DNA from: Chitinophagaceae bacterium
GTDB lineage: Bacteria; Bacteroidota; Bacteroidia; Chitinophagales; Chitinophagaceae
Assembly (NCBI GenBank): GCA_020437365.1
Contig: JAGQWM010000015.1
Coordinates: 1-53,528 of the forward strand
Direction of reading: 5' to 3'
Length of the DNA stretch: 53,528 bases
Below, piece after piece: positions 41,885-49,630 of this stretch. A model generated the notes under the pieces. That model was not told where the DNA came from and made no database searches. It saw nothing but the letters and a program-made list of their open reading frames with translations. The translations under genes were made by a program, and so were the position numbers. Numbering within the stretch: the first letter of the stretch is position 1; each line of letters opens with the position of its first letter.

Positions 41885-42553
41885 TCAAACGACCTGCATT
41901 AATTCATTTTCTTTTAAGGCATAAACGAATTCATTTTTTTGTGGTTGTACTTTTACTCCATTTTTTTTATAATGACTGAAAGCCGGTAAAAGGCATTTTT
42001 TGGGTGTGAAATAATAGCAAGGATATTTTTTTAATTTTCTTTCTTCACCAGCCAAAGGAATGACAGGATGTACATGTCCATAGAAAGTAAAAGGGGCTTT
42101 CTTTTTATTAGCGTCTTTAAACCTTTTGTCATCCAGGCGAAAGCGAAACCCTTCCACTGTAGTTTCCATTTTATGCAATTGAATATTGGCTTCTTCGTAA
42201 AATGGAAGCGTTATAATATCTTCTTTTATCTGAATAACATCGATTTGTAGTAATGAAAAATGTTTGCGCCAGGAAAAAAACTCATCGACCTGTTTTTTGT
42301 TTTTTGTTTGGGAAATATCGCCGATGAGTAACAGCTTGTCGGCTTTAAAATGATAGAGTAATGCTTTTAATCTATCGAGGTCAGCGGTGTAAGATGTTTG
42401 AGGAATTGCCAATCCGGGTTTGGTATAAATATCTTTGATGCCAAGGTGAAGATCAGCGACCACTAAGGTTTTTTTTTCTTCCCAAAAAAGGCCTCTTTCC
42501 ACTGACATCCAAAAGATATTATTGGCTACGATATATGGAATCGGGTTTTGCAT
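41885..42553 (-). CDS. Metallophosphoesterase of the PdeM group, with degenerate active site
   Basis: 222 residues from the ATG at 42553. Overall it matches the ligase-associated DNA-damage-response endonuclease PdeM. Conserved metal-binding motifs kept are Asp34/His36 in VVADLHLG, Asp79 in LIGDIS and GHVH at 159-162. The GNHD motif expected after the second strand is replaced by QIKED (Lys110, Glu111), and the following H-D-P motif is missing around residue 140. Activity may be lost or altered. PdeM usually sits beside a ligase and helicase; none is here. Confidence 0.75.
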   Translation of the reverse strand: MQNPIPYIVANNIFWMSVERGLFWEEKKTLVVADLHLGIKDIYTKPGLAIPQTSYTADLDRLKALLYHFKADKLLLIGDISQTKNKKQVDEFFSWRKHFSLLQIDVIQIKEDIITLPFYEEANIQLHKMETTVEGFRFRLDDKRFKDANKKKAPFTFYGHVHPVIPLAGEERKLKKYPCYYFTPKKCLLPAFSHYKKNGVKVQPQKNEFVYALKENELMQVV

Positions 42554-42613
42554 TTTGAAGTATGCGAATGTACAAAACAGGAGGTTGAATTTATAATTTT
42601 TGATATGTTTTGA

Positions 42614-42644
42614 CATAAAAAAAGGATTGACCTATTGCAATCCT
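42614..42644 (-). terminator. Intrinsic terminator after the binding-protein gene
   Basis: 7-bp stem AGGATTG/CAATCCT (42623-42629 with 42638-42644), 8-base loop; on the minus strand seven T follow directly. Confidence 0.82.
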
Positions 42645-42669
42645 CCATTCAAAATATTTTTTCAAATGC

Positions 42670-43857
42670 CTAATGCACTTCCTTGATAATTCCGTTTTGT
42701 AAAGTCAAAAAATAAAGTTTTTTGTTTTCAAAATAATTCAACATCATTGTTTCTCTGTCTAACACCGGTTGAATATCAAATTCCCTGAAAACATCAAAAT
42801 CTTTGAAAGATAAATTAGATGCAAAATCGGTTTTAAATTTCATCAGTATATTGGCAAACCGCCACATGGCTTCATAGCCACGCATTACCATATCACTTGG
42901 GCGGGCATACATATTCCGGTTGAAATAATCGATTATTTTCTGACTGATTTTATCGGTACGAGGATTGTAAAATGGCGTGCTGTAAACAATGTCTATACCT
43001 TGATAATCGGCATCTTTGAAATCATCAATTCCATCCCAGGTGGGCATACCCATTACACTCACTACATAATTTTGTTTTTTGAGCGAAGCCAATTGTTGCG
43101 TTAGTTGTTCACCAAAGTTGACATCCAAACTGCCGGCTATACATAAACTGTGTTTGACGGTATCCAAATGCTTGGCGAGGTCTTGCTCCGTAAAATTGTC
43201 GGGAAGAGTGACATATTTCAAATCCAAAGGAATACCAACTGTAGATTGACTGAAGTTGTCAAAATACATTTTTATCTGGTCTTCAAATTTCCCTTTTGTT
43301 CTGAAAACTATAAGTTGCTCAAGCGGATAATATTTTTGAATGTACCGATAAATGCTTTCTAACTGTGTTTGAATCGTAGGATTGAGCAAAACAAAATAGG
43401 GATTGCCTTCGGTGCCACCGCCATTGGGAAAATTGACATTGATAACCGGAATCATATTCTTCAAACCACTATCGGCAAAAGCCCGGACTTCGCTGCCCTT
43501 GCAATACGCCAAAATAAGTTCTACACTATCTCGAGCGGCTTTGGCCAATTGTTCATTCAAGGAAACATTTGCAGACCGTGTGTCATAAATATAAATTTCT
43601 AACGGCGCCTTTTCAATATTGAAAGTATCCAATGCTAACTGTACGCCTTCTACAAATTCCAATCCCGGATTGATGAATTTGGGGAATTCGGTTTTTGCGT
43701 AGCGATATTCATTTACATTATTGAATGCCGAATCGAGAAACAACGGAGCGAAAACCGCAATCCTATGTTTTTGTAAAGGTGTTTGTAATAAAGTTTGCTG
43801 TGCAAAAACAGCAGAGCCTGTCATTAGTAATAAAAAAAATAAATGAAATTTTTTCAT
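42670..43857 (-). CDS. Periplasmic-binding-fold protein downstream of guaA
   Basis: 395 residues. Signal peptide MKKFHLFFLLLMTGSAVFA cut before QQT. The mature part begins HRIAVFAPLFLDSAF and continues with GLEFVEGVQLALDTF, which is the type 1 (LivJ/LivK) periplasmic-binding fold. FVLLNPTIQTQLESIYRYI and MGMPTWDGIDDF are further fold landmarks. In Bacteroidota such proteins beside guaA often carry LysM repeats; none is seen here. No transporter genes adjoin it, so a structural or envelope-sensing role is as likely as solute uptake. It follows guaA after 19 bases. Confidence 0.75.
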   Translation of the reverse strand: MKKFHLFFLLLMTGSAVFAQQTLLQTPLQKHRIAVFAPLFLDSAFNNVNEYRYAKTEFPKFINPGLEFVEGVQLALDTFNIEKAPLEIYIYDTRSANVSLNEQLAKAARDSVELILAYCKGSEVRAFADSGLKNMIPVINVNFPNGGGTEGNPYFVLLNPTIQTQLESIYRYIQKYYPLEQLIVFRTKGKFEDQIKMYFDNFSQSTVGIPLDLKYVTLPDNFTEQDLAKHLDTVKHSLCIAGSLDVNFGEQLTQQLASLKKQNYVVSVMGMPTWDGIDDFKDADYQGIDIVYSTPFYNPRTDKISQKIIDYFNRNMYARPSDMVMRGYEAMWRFANILMKFKTDFASNLSFKDFDVFREFDIQPVLDRETMMLNYFENKKLYFLTLQNGIIKEVH

Positions 43858-43876
43858 AGTTAGTCTTAAACGTTAT

Positions 43877-45412
43877 TTACTCCCATTCAATTGTGGCAGG
43901 AGGTTTACTACTGATGTCATACACTACCCGATTGATGCCTTGTACATTATTGATAATTGCATTGGACACATCGGCTAAAAACTCATAGGGCAAATGAGCC
44001 CAATCGGCTGTCATGCCATCCACACTTGTTACGGCACGTAATGCCACTGTAAATTCATAAGTCCTTTCATCGCCCATTACACCAACAGTTTTTACGGGAA
44101 GTAAGATAGCACCTGCTTGCCAAACCGTTGCATATAAATTGTTATCCTTTAATGCCTTTGTATAAATATAATCAGCTTGTTGCAATAATTGTACCTTTTC
44201 GGCTGTAATTTCTCCTAAAATTCTAATGGCCAATCCCGGGCCGGGAAAAGGATGTCGTTCAATCATAACGGCGGGAATGCCCAATTCTTTTCCTACTTTT
44301 CTTACTTCATCTTTAAATAATGAACGCAAAGGTTCTGTTAATCTTAGGTGAAGATGCTCCGGTAATCCGCCTACATTATGATGTGATTTGATAGTTACCG
44401 ATGGCCCGTGCACTGAAACACTTTCAATAACATCGGGATAAATGGTGCCTTGCCCGAGAAAAGCAACATCTTTTATGTTTTTGGCTTCTTCCTGAAAAAT
44501 ATCAATGAATAAACTACCAATCGTTTTTCTTTTTTCTTCAGGTTCCGTTTTTCCGGCTAAGGCTGCATAAAATCTTTCTTTGGCATCAATACCTTTTACA
44601 TTCAAACCGAGTTGCTGATATGTGGCTAAAACGGATTCAAATTCATCTTTTCGTAATACGCCATTGTCAACAAAAATGCCATATAAATTATTGCCAATAG
44701 CTTTATGAATTAACGTAGCAGCAACAGTAGAATCTACACCTCCACTCAAAGCCATAACGACTTTCTGATTGCCAATTTCTTTTTGCAAAGCTGATACCGT
44801 GTCAGAAATAAAATGTGCAGGTGTCCATTCCTGTTGGCAATGACAAATTTGAACCAGGAAATTATTGAGTATTTTTTTTCCTTCTGTCGAATGATACACT
44901 TCAGGATGAAACTGTACTCCATAAAACGGATGGGAAACCGTATCGTTTGTTTTATACGCTGCAATAGGAATATGGCTGGTATGTGCCAATGTTGTACAAC
45001 CATCGGGTAATGATTTGATGGAATCGCTATGGCTCATCCAAACCTGGCTTTGCGGATTGACATCAATAAAAAAAATATCTTCCGTTTGTAGAATGAGTTT
45101 GGCACGGCCATATTCACGTTTTTCACTTTTACTTACGTCGCCACCCATTTGTTTGGCGGCTAATTGTGCACCATAGCAAATACCAAGCACCGGAACTTTG
45201 GCCACAATGTTTTTCACAGAAACTTCCGGCGCATTAGCTTCATTGACAGAACAAGGCGAACCGGATAATATCACACCTTTCAAATCGTCCGTATAAGAAA
45301 TGGTTTGATGAAAGGGAATGATTTCGCAATAGACATTGGCTTCCCTGACAGCCCGGGCTATCAACTGTGTATATTGGGAACCAAAATCGAGAATAAGTAT
45401 TTTTTCGGCCAT
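43877..45412 (-). CDS. guaA: GMP synthase (glutamine-hydrolysing)
   Basis: Converts XMP to GMP with ATP and glutamine. 511 residues. The glutamine amidotransferase domain (1-195) has Cys79 in LGICYGAQ and His/Glu in [11 protein letters not shown]. The ATP-pyrophosphatase domain starts with [14 protein letters not shown] (about 220-233). The C-terminal dimerisation domain includes [16 protein letters not shown] and ends with [18 protein letters not shown] box (45447-45454, one mismatch) 34 bases ahead of the ATG may be its promoter. Confidence 0.97.
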   Translation of the reverse strand: MAEKILILDFGSQYTQLIARAVREANVYCEIIPFHQTISYTDDLKGVILSGSPCSVNEANAPEVSVKNIVAKVPVLGICYGAQLAAKQMGGDVSKSEKREYGRAKLILQTEDIFFIDVNPQSQVWMSHSDSIKSLPDGCTTLAHTSHIPIAAYKTNDTVSHPFYGVQFHPEVYHSTEGKKILNNFLVQICHCQQEWTPAHFISDTVSALQKEIGNQKVVMALSGGVDSTVAATLIHKAIGNNLYGIFVDNGVLRKDEFESVLATYQQLGLNVKGIDAKERFYAALAGKTEPEEKRKTIGSLFIDIFQEEAKNIKDVAFLGQGTIYPDVIESVSVHGPSVTIKSHHNVGGLPEHLHLRLTEPLRSLFKDEVRKVGKELGIPAVMIERHPFPGPGLAIRILGEITAEKVQLLQQADYIYTKALKDNNLYATVWQAGAILLPVKTVGVMGDERTYEFTVALRAVTSVDGMTADWAHLPYEFLADVSNAIINNVQGINRVVYDISSKPPATIEWE

Positions 45413-45600
45413 TTCAACAAATTATTGTCAGTAAAAAATAGTGCTGCGAAGGTAAAAAAACTGCTGCTGCTATGACTAAAAATTATCTGCCATAAAATGT
45501 ATGTTGCCATTTATAAAAAATCAGGTTTTATGAAAAGACAATTCGTTACGAATCTTTATTTTTATTGCCGTAGGCGAAATTTTTTAATGAAAACAGAATC

Positions 45601-46323
45601 ATGAAAAAAATATATTATTTATTACTATTGATAGCTTTTGTCCCAATGGCATGTGGCATTGCCGGAGGAAAAACCATTCGCGGAGATGGTAATATGAAAA
45701 CTGACAACAGGCCGGTTTCATCTTTTGAAGGAATAGATGTCAGTGGAAATTTTGATGTATTCATAAAAAATGACTCAGCTTTTGGTGTGAGGGTAGAAGC
45801 GGACGAAAATTTGCAGGAATATATTTTAACAAAAGTCGATCACGGGAATTTAGAAATTTATACTCGTAACAACGTGCAACTAAGTTCTTCCGGTGGAGTA
45901 AAAATTTATGTCAGCGGGCCAGGGTTTTCTTTTTTGAAGAGTGCTGGCTCCAATACCCTAAAAAGCCTTAATACAATTAGTAGTGCTACGTCGCTGGAAA
46001 TAAAAATCAGTGGTGCCGGAAGTACTCAATTAGCTATTCAGGCACCCAAAGTAGAGGTGGATATTTCGGGAGCTTGTGCACTTACACTTTCAGGGCGAAC
46101 CAAAGATTTTGACCTGGAGAGTTCGGGCAGCACTGATGCAGATTGTTTGCAACTGTTAGCTGAAAATACGAGTGTAGATATTTCAGGTTCGGGAGAAGCG
46201 GCCGTATTTGCCAGTGTAAAATTAGCTGTAGAAATTTCAGGATCTGCGGATGTTCGATATCGGGGTAAACCCGCCATTACAAAAGACATTAGCGGTTCGG
46301 GCAGTTTGAAAAAGATTGATTGA
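45601..46323 (+). CDS. Lipoprotein with head GIN domain (DUF2807)
   Basis: 240 residues. Lipobox ending in PMAC with Cys18, so a lipoprotein of the outer or inner membrane. The rest forms a repeating right-handed beta-helix with the phrases FEGIDVSGNFDVFI near the start and repeated (E/D)ISGS/G turns (KISGAGS, DISGACA, DISGSGEA, EISGSAD, DISGSGS), the hallmark of GIN/DUF2807 proteins, sometimes called putative autotransporter adhesin heads. The biological role is unknown. It has a terminator shared with the RRM gene. Confidence 0.88.
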   Translation: MKKIYYLLLLIAFVPMACGIAGGKTIRGDGNMKTDNRPVSSFEGIDVSGNFDVFIKNDSAFGVRVEADENLQEYILTKVDHGNLEIYTRNNVQLSSSGGVKIYVSGPGFSFLKSAGSNTLKSLNTISSATSLEIKISGAGSTQLAIQAPKVEVDISGACALTLSGRTKDFDLESSGSTDADCLQLLAENTSVDISGSGEAAVFASVKLAVEISGSADVRYRGKPAITKDISGSGSLKKID

Positions 46324-46365
46324 AAAAACAAAATCATTTTCCCAATATAATTTTTGATAATAAAA

Positions 46366-46394
46366 AAAAGTCCGGGTTAAAACCGGACTTTTCA
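46366..46394. terminator. Bidirectional terminator between the GIN and RRM genes
   Basis: Perfect 10-bp stem AAAAGTCCGG/CCGGACTTTT (46366-46375 with 46383-46392) with a 7-base loop; A/T runs on both sides give T tails on each strand. Confidence 0.85.
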
Positions 46395-46419
46395 AATCGT
46401 TTGTAATTTTTATCGTCAG

Positions 46420-46761
46420 TTAAAAATTAGAGCTGTCATTATCGTTACGGTCACGGCCACCGCTTCTGTCTTTATAACCACCGCCGCCAAAGCTTCTTTT
46501 CTTATAACCATCACCTTCTGATTTGGGACGGCTTTCATTGACAACGATATTTCTGCCATCAACTTCTGTTCCATTCAACGCTGCAATGGCTGCTTGTGCC
46601 TGCTCGTCATTAGGCATTTCTACAAATCCGAATCCTTTGCTGCGGTTTGTAAATTTGTCTGTAATGACTTTTGCTGAAGCAACTTCGCCATGTTCGGCAA
46701 AAAGATTAGAAAGGTCTTGATCTTTCAGATTCCAACTGATGTTTCCTACGTAAATGTTCAT
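46420..46761 (-). CDS. RNA-binding protein with a single RRM
   Basis: 113 residues. The RRM fills residues 1-80: RNP2 is IYVGNIS (about 3-8) and RNP1 is KGFGFVEM (about 42-49), with the aromatic residues that stack on RNA. The tail (about 85-113) is rich in Gly, Arg, Lys and Asp with GGGGYKDRSGGRDRND. Such short RRM proteins are abundant in Bacteroidota and are thought to act as RNA chaperones in place of Hfq or cold-shock proteins. ATG at 46761. The 216 bases between it and the rplI terminator hold no other gene that I can see. Confidence 0.92.
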   Translation of the reverse strand: MNIYVGNISWNLKDQDLSNLFAEHGEVASAKVITDKFTNRSKGFGFVEMPNDEQAQAAIAALNGTEVDGRNIVVNESRPKSEGDGYKKRSFGGGGYKDRSGGRDRNDNDSSNF

Positions 46762-46977
46762 TGTTTTGTTTTTGTATAAAAATTAAAAAGTGTCGCCAGT
46801 ACAAAAAAACAAGGAACAATTCATAGCAGAAAGGTTCAGGTATTTTGAAACTGATAGAGCACCAAATGCGAAACAAAATAAAGCATTTTTTTGGGGAATA
46901 AAGCAATTTCCCGCCTTCTCTTTTATATAAAATGTTAAATCATTGATAATGAACAATTAACCTCATGCTTTAATGAG

Positions 46978-47004
46978 AAAAGCCTCCCCAAAAGGAAGGC
47001 TTTT
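46978..47004 (-). terminator. Intrinsic terminator after rplI
   Basis: 8-bp stem AAAAGCCT/AGGCTTTT (46978-46985 with 46997-47004), extended inward by CC/GG-type pairs; on the minus strand T residues follow. Ends the rpsF-rpsR-rplI operon. Confidence 0.8.
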
Positions 47005-47022
47005 TCTAAAAGTGGTTGCGGC

Positions 47023-47469
47023 TTATTCTGCTACAATTTCCAAATCAACTTCGGTGGTTTTGCCATTTCCGAAATCAATGGTGGCTTTATAATTGCCAAT
47101 TTCTTTTAATTCGTCGGGCAAAGTAATTTTTTTCCGGTCTATTTCGTATCCTTTTTGTTCACGAATAGCACGGCTTACCTGCAAGGTAGTTACCGAACCG
47201 AAAATTTTACCACTGGTTCCTGTTTTGGCACCAATTTTTAACGGCGCTTCATTCAGTTTTTCAATGACACTATTAATTTCGGCCAACATTAATTCTTCTT
47301 TTTTCTGTGCTTGCTTGATTCTTTCTTCCAATTGTTTTTTATTGGAATTGCTGAATTCTACAGCAAGGTGTCGCGGCAATAAATAGTTACGGGCATACCC
47401 GTCTTTTACTTTTACGACTTCATTTTTAGCACCAAGTTGATCTACATCTTGTATCAATATAATTTCCAT
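47023..47469 (-). CDS. rplI: 50S ribosomal protein L9
   Basis: 148 residues from the ATG at 47469; an in-frame extension upstream is unlike L9. N-terminal domain MEIILIQDVDQLGAKNEVVK with VKDGYARNYLLPRHLA (the L9 signature), a long connecting helix rich in Lys and Glu, and a C-terminal domain with TGKIFGSVT-like GTSGKIFGSVT. Third gene of the rpsF-rpsR-rplI operon. Confidence 0.97.
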   Translation of the reverse strand: MEIILIQDVDQLGAKNEVVKVKDGYARNYLLPRHLAVEFSNSNKKQLEERIKQAQKKEELMLAEINSVIEKLNEAPLKIGAKTGTSGKIFGSVTTLQVSRAIREQKGYEIDRKKITLPDELKEIGNYKATIDFGNGKTTEVDLEIVAE

Positions 47470-47542
47470 TGTTTTTCTTTTGTTTACCAAACCAGTTTCT
47501 ACTTGGCAGAAACTGTCACCCGCCAACCGGGATTAGGTAAGG

Positions 47543-47806
47543 TTATTTTAAAAGGTCTGTTACATACGGTAAAAGGGCCATCTGCCGGGCTTTTTTCACA
47601 GCGTCAGACACCTTGCGTTGATATTTCAGACTATTGCCCGTAATACGACGAGGCAATAATTTTCCTTGTTCGTTCAAAAACTTTTTCAGGAATTCAACGT
47701 CTTTGTAATCGATATAACGGATGCCATATTTTTTGAAACGACAGAATTTTTTTACTCTCGTATCGGTTTTAATGGCTGTTAAATATTTGATTTCATTTTT
47801 TGCCAT
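47543..47806 (-). CDS. rpsR: 30S ribosomal protein S18
   Basis: 87 residues. [20 protein letters not shown] and [20 protein letters not shown] with the end [11 protein letters not shown] are the S18 signatures. It binds S6 in the platform of the small subunit. It starts three bases after the rpsF stop, implying coupled translation. Confidence 0.97.
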   Translation of the reverse strand: MAKNEIKYLTAIKTDTRVKKFCRFKKYGIRYIDYKDVEFLKKFLNEQGKLLPRRITGNSLKYQRKVSDAVKKARQMALLPYVTDLLK

Positions 47807-47809
47807 GAT

Positions 47810-48166
47810 TTATGCCTCCGCTAATTTTTCTTGTGAAGAATTTACACCACTTTTCTTTTTGGCATTGTACTCGACGGCGTATTTATCGAGTTTGGTGCAG
47901 AGATGACGAAGGACCACTTCATCACGCAATAATTGAATTTTCAGCGTTTCAATAAAAGTTGGAGCTGCTGTAAATTCTAAAACCCAATACAGGCCGGTTG
48001 TTTTTTTGTCGATTGGGTAAGCCAGTGATTTTAAACCCCAGGGGTTTTCAGCTACGATAGTGCCGCCTTCTTTGGTCACAAATTTTGTGTATTTTTTTTG
48101 TGCAGCTTTGAACTCATCTTCACTTAAAACCGGTGTAAAAATCACCATCAGTTCGTAATTGTTCAT
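47810..48166 (-). CDS. rpsF: 30S ribosomal protein S6
   Basis: 118 residues. NYELMVIFTPVLSEDEF at the start, then NPWGLKSLAYPIDKKTTGLY and VLRHLCTKLDKY are characteristic. ATG at 48166. First gene of the operon, preceded by a leader of about 120 bases with several hairpins. Confidence 0.96.
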   Translation of the reverse strand: MNNYELMVIFTPVLSEDEFKAAQKKYTKFVTKEGGTIVAENPWGLKSLAYPIDKKTTGLYWVLEFTAAPTFIETLKIQLLRDEVVLRHLCTKLDKYAVEYNAKKKSGVNSSQEKLAEA

Positions 48167-48183
48167 TGTACATTTTTTAATCT

Positions 48184-48296
48184 CAACAGAAAATAAACTG
48201 TTGAAGATTTGGTTAAAAATTCGATTTATCCCATTGGGCTATGCTCATCAAAATCAGCATAGAATCTGCGAATACAGATTTGGGGCGGCAAAGATA
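48184..48296 (-). promoter_or_regulatory. Structured leader and promoter of the rpsF operon
   Basis: TATCTTTG (48289-48296, minus strand) is a consensus -7 box. Between it and the rpsF ATG the leader can form three hairpins: CAGATT/AATCTG type (48263-48268 with 48275-48280), CTATGCT/AGCATAG (48239-48245 with 48256-48262), and CAACAG/CTGTTG (48184-48189 with 48198-48203), the last 17 bases from the start codon. Ribosomal protein S6:S18 complexes regulate this operon in many bacteria; I do not see the known S6:S18 consensus here, so control by it is a suggestion. Confidence 0.5.
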
Positions 48297-48394
48297 GGTG
48301 TTTATCTGTAGATAATGAATAGCTGACGCAAGAAAATTGCCAAAGAAAAATAAGCCTGAATTTTTCCTAACCAAATGATTGATAGCTATTTAGG

Positions 48395-49453
48395 CTAAAA
48401 ACTTTTCTTCAGTGCTTTTTTCTCTTTCAACATAACGAGGTACGTGGGTAAATGGTCGCTGTATCCTCCACGGTAAAAATTGCCACTCCAGGTGCGCATC
48501 GGATAGCCTTTATATTGCCCATTATTTTCAATCATAAATTCCTTACGGAAAATTTTTTGTTGATAAAAGAACAATCCATCCTGTTGTTTATCGAGCCAGG
48601 GATAAGAAATAATTATTTGGTCAAATAAACCCCAGGCATCACGATAGGCCAGTGTGCCAATCCCTTTTTTATATAATTCAGTCCAGGGGTTGTACAAATC
48701 ACCGGGCTTTACTTTTTTCAATTTTCCAACAGCGCCTAATACATTTTCAACACTGGCATCTACAGGGTCGTCATTCAAATCGCCCATCACTACAATTTTA
48801 GCATTGGGTTCTACTTTTCTAATGGAATCGATATTGTGTTTACAAACACCGGCTGCAGCTAACCTGGCTGGTTCACTTCTTTTTTGCCCGCCGCTTCGGC
48901 TGGGCCAGTGATTCACAAAAACATAAATGGTTTCTCCATCCAACAGCCCTTTTACCATCAAAATATCACGGGTAAAATAAGCCGATTTGGATCCACTGGG
49001 AATTTCAACAAAAAGTTTTTTGCTGGTGGTCACTTCAAAATATTTTGGATTGTATAAAAAAGCCACATCAATTCCCCTGAAATCCTGCGATTCATAATGT
49101 ATAAACTGGTAATTTCTTTTTGCAATGGCTTCCTGTTTCACGAGATCTACCAATACATTACTGTCTTCGACTTCTGCTACTCCTAAAATAGCCGGGCCAT
49201 CGGGAGTAAAATCTGTACCGATTTGTGAAATGACAGTGGATAGTTTTTTTAATTTATCATAATAAATAGCAGTGTTGTAATTTTTACTGCCGCCGGGTGT
49301 AAATTCTTCGTCCATCTTTCCGGGATTGTCCAGGGTATCGAAGAGGTTTTCCAAATTATAAAAGCCGATAACGACTGGCGTATATTCTTTTTTCTGAGAA
49401 AATACAGGCAAGGAAAAAAACACGGCTAAGCCGACGATAATAATTCTTTTCAT
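48395..49453 (-). CDS. Secreted endonuclease/exonuclease/phosphatase (EEP) family protein
   Basis: 352 residues. Signal peptide MKRIIIVGLAVFFSLPVFS cut before QKK. EEP-fold motifs are in order: FYNLENLFDT (metal-site Asn), ILGVAEVED (Glu), GIDVAFLYN (Asp), VNHWPSRSGGQKRS (His), VMGDLNDDP (Asp and Asn) and YSDHLPTYLV (catalytic His). This fits a periplasmic or secreted DNase/RNase, though EEP members also cleave phospholipid or sugar phosphates. Divergent from the TonB receptor gene with 177 bases between them. A TAAGTTTG box (49479-49486) lies 25 bases ahead of its ATG. Confidence 0.88.
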   Translation of the reverse strand: MKRIIIVGLAVFFSLPVFSQKKEYTPVVIGFYNLENLFDTLDNPGKMDEEFTPGGSKNYNTAIYYDKLKKLSTVISQIGTDFTPDGPAILGVAEVEDSNVLVDLVKQEAIAKRNYQFIHYESQDFRGIDVAFLYNPKYFEVTTSKKLFVEIPSGSKSAYFTRDILMVKGLLDGETIYVFVNHWPSRSGGQKRSEPARLAAAGVCKHNIDSIRKVEPNAKIVVMGDLNDDPVDASVENVLGAVGKLKKVKPGDLYNPWTELYKKGIGTLAYRDAWGLFDQIIISYPWLDKQQDGLFFYQQKIFRKEFMIENNGQYKGYPMRTWSGNFYRGGYSDHLPTYLVMLKEKKALKKSF

Positions 49454-49478
49454 GATGTTATTTAAATAAATAAGGGAG

Positions 49479-49486
49479 CAAACTTA
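49479..49486 (-). promoter_or_regulatory. -7 promoter element of the EEP nuclease gene
   Basis: TAAGTTTG on the minus strand matches TAnnTTTG; no clear -33 element. Confidence 0.3.
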
Positions 49487-49599
49487 CTGAAACAAAAGAC
49501 GAAATCCATTTTAAAATGGCGGCTTCGCAAAATAATTAATTGACATCTATTTTTTTTTGAATGTTTGTTTTTTTTAAAAATTATGAAATAAAACATTAT

Positions 49600-49607
49600 T
49601 ACATTTG
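49600..49607 (+). promoter_or_regulatory. -7 promoter element of the TonB receptor operon
   Basis: TACATTTG matches TAnnTTTG and lies 23 bases before the ATG at 49631. The upstream region is a long T/A-rich tract without a TTTG at normal spacing. Confidence 0.4.
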
Positions 49608-49630
49608 CCTTTTTCCAAAAAGAAAGATAT

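Noticed and set aside
48167..48296. Canonical S6:S18 leader motif
   Set aside because: The hairpins are present but the known conserved loop/bulge sequence was not recognised, so only a structured leader is reported.
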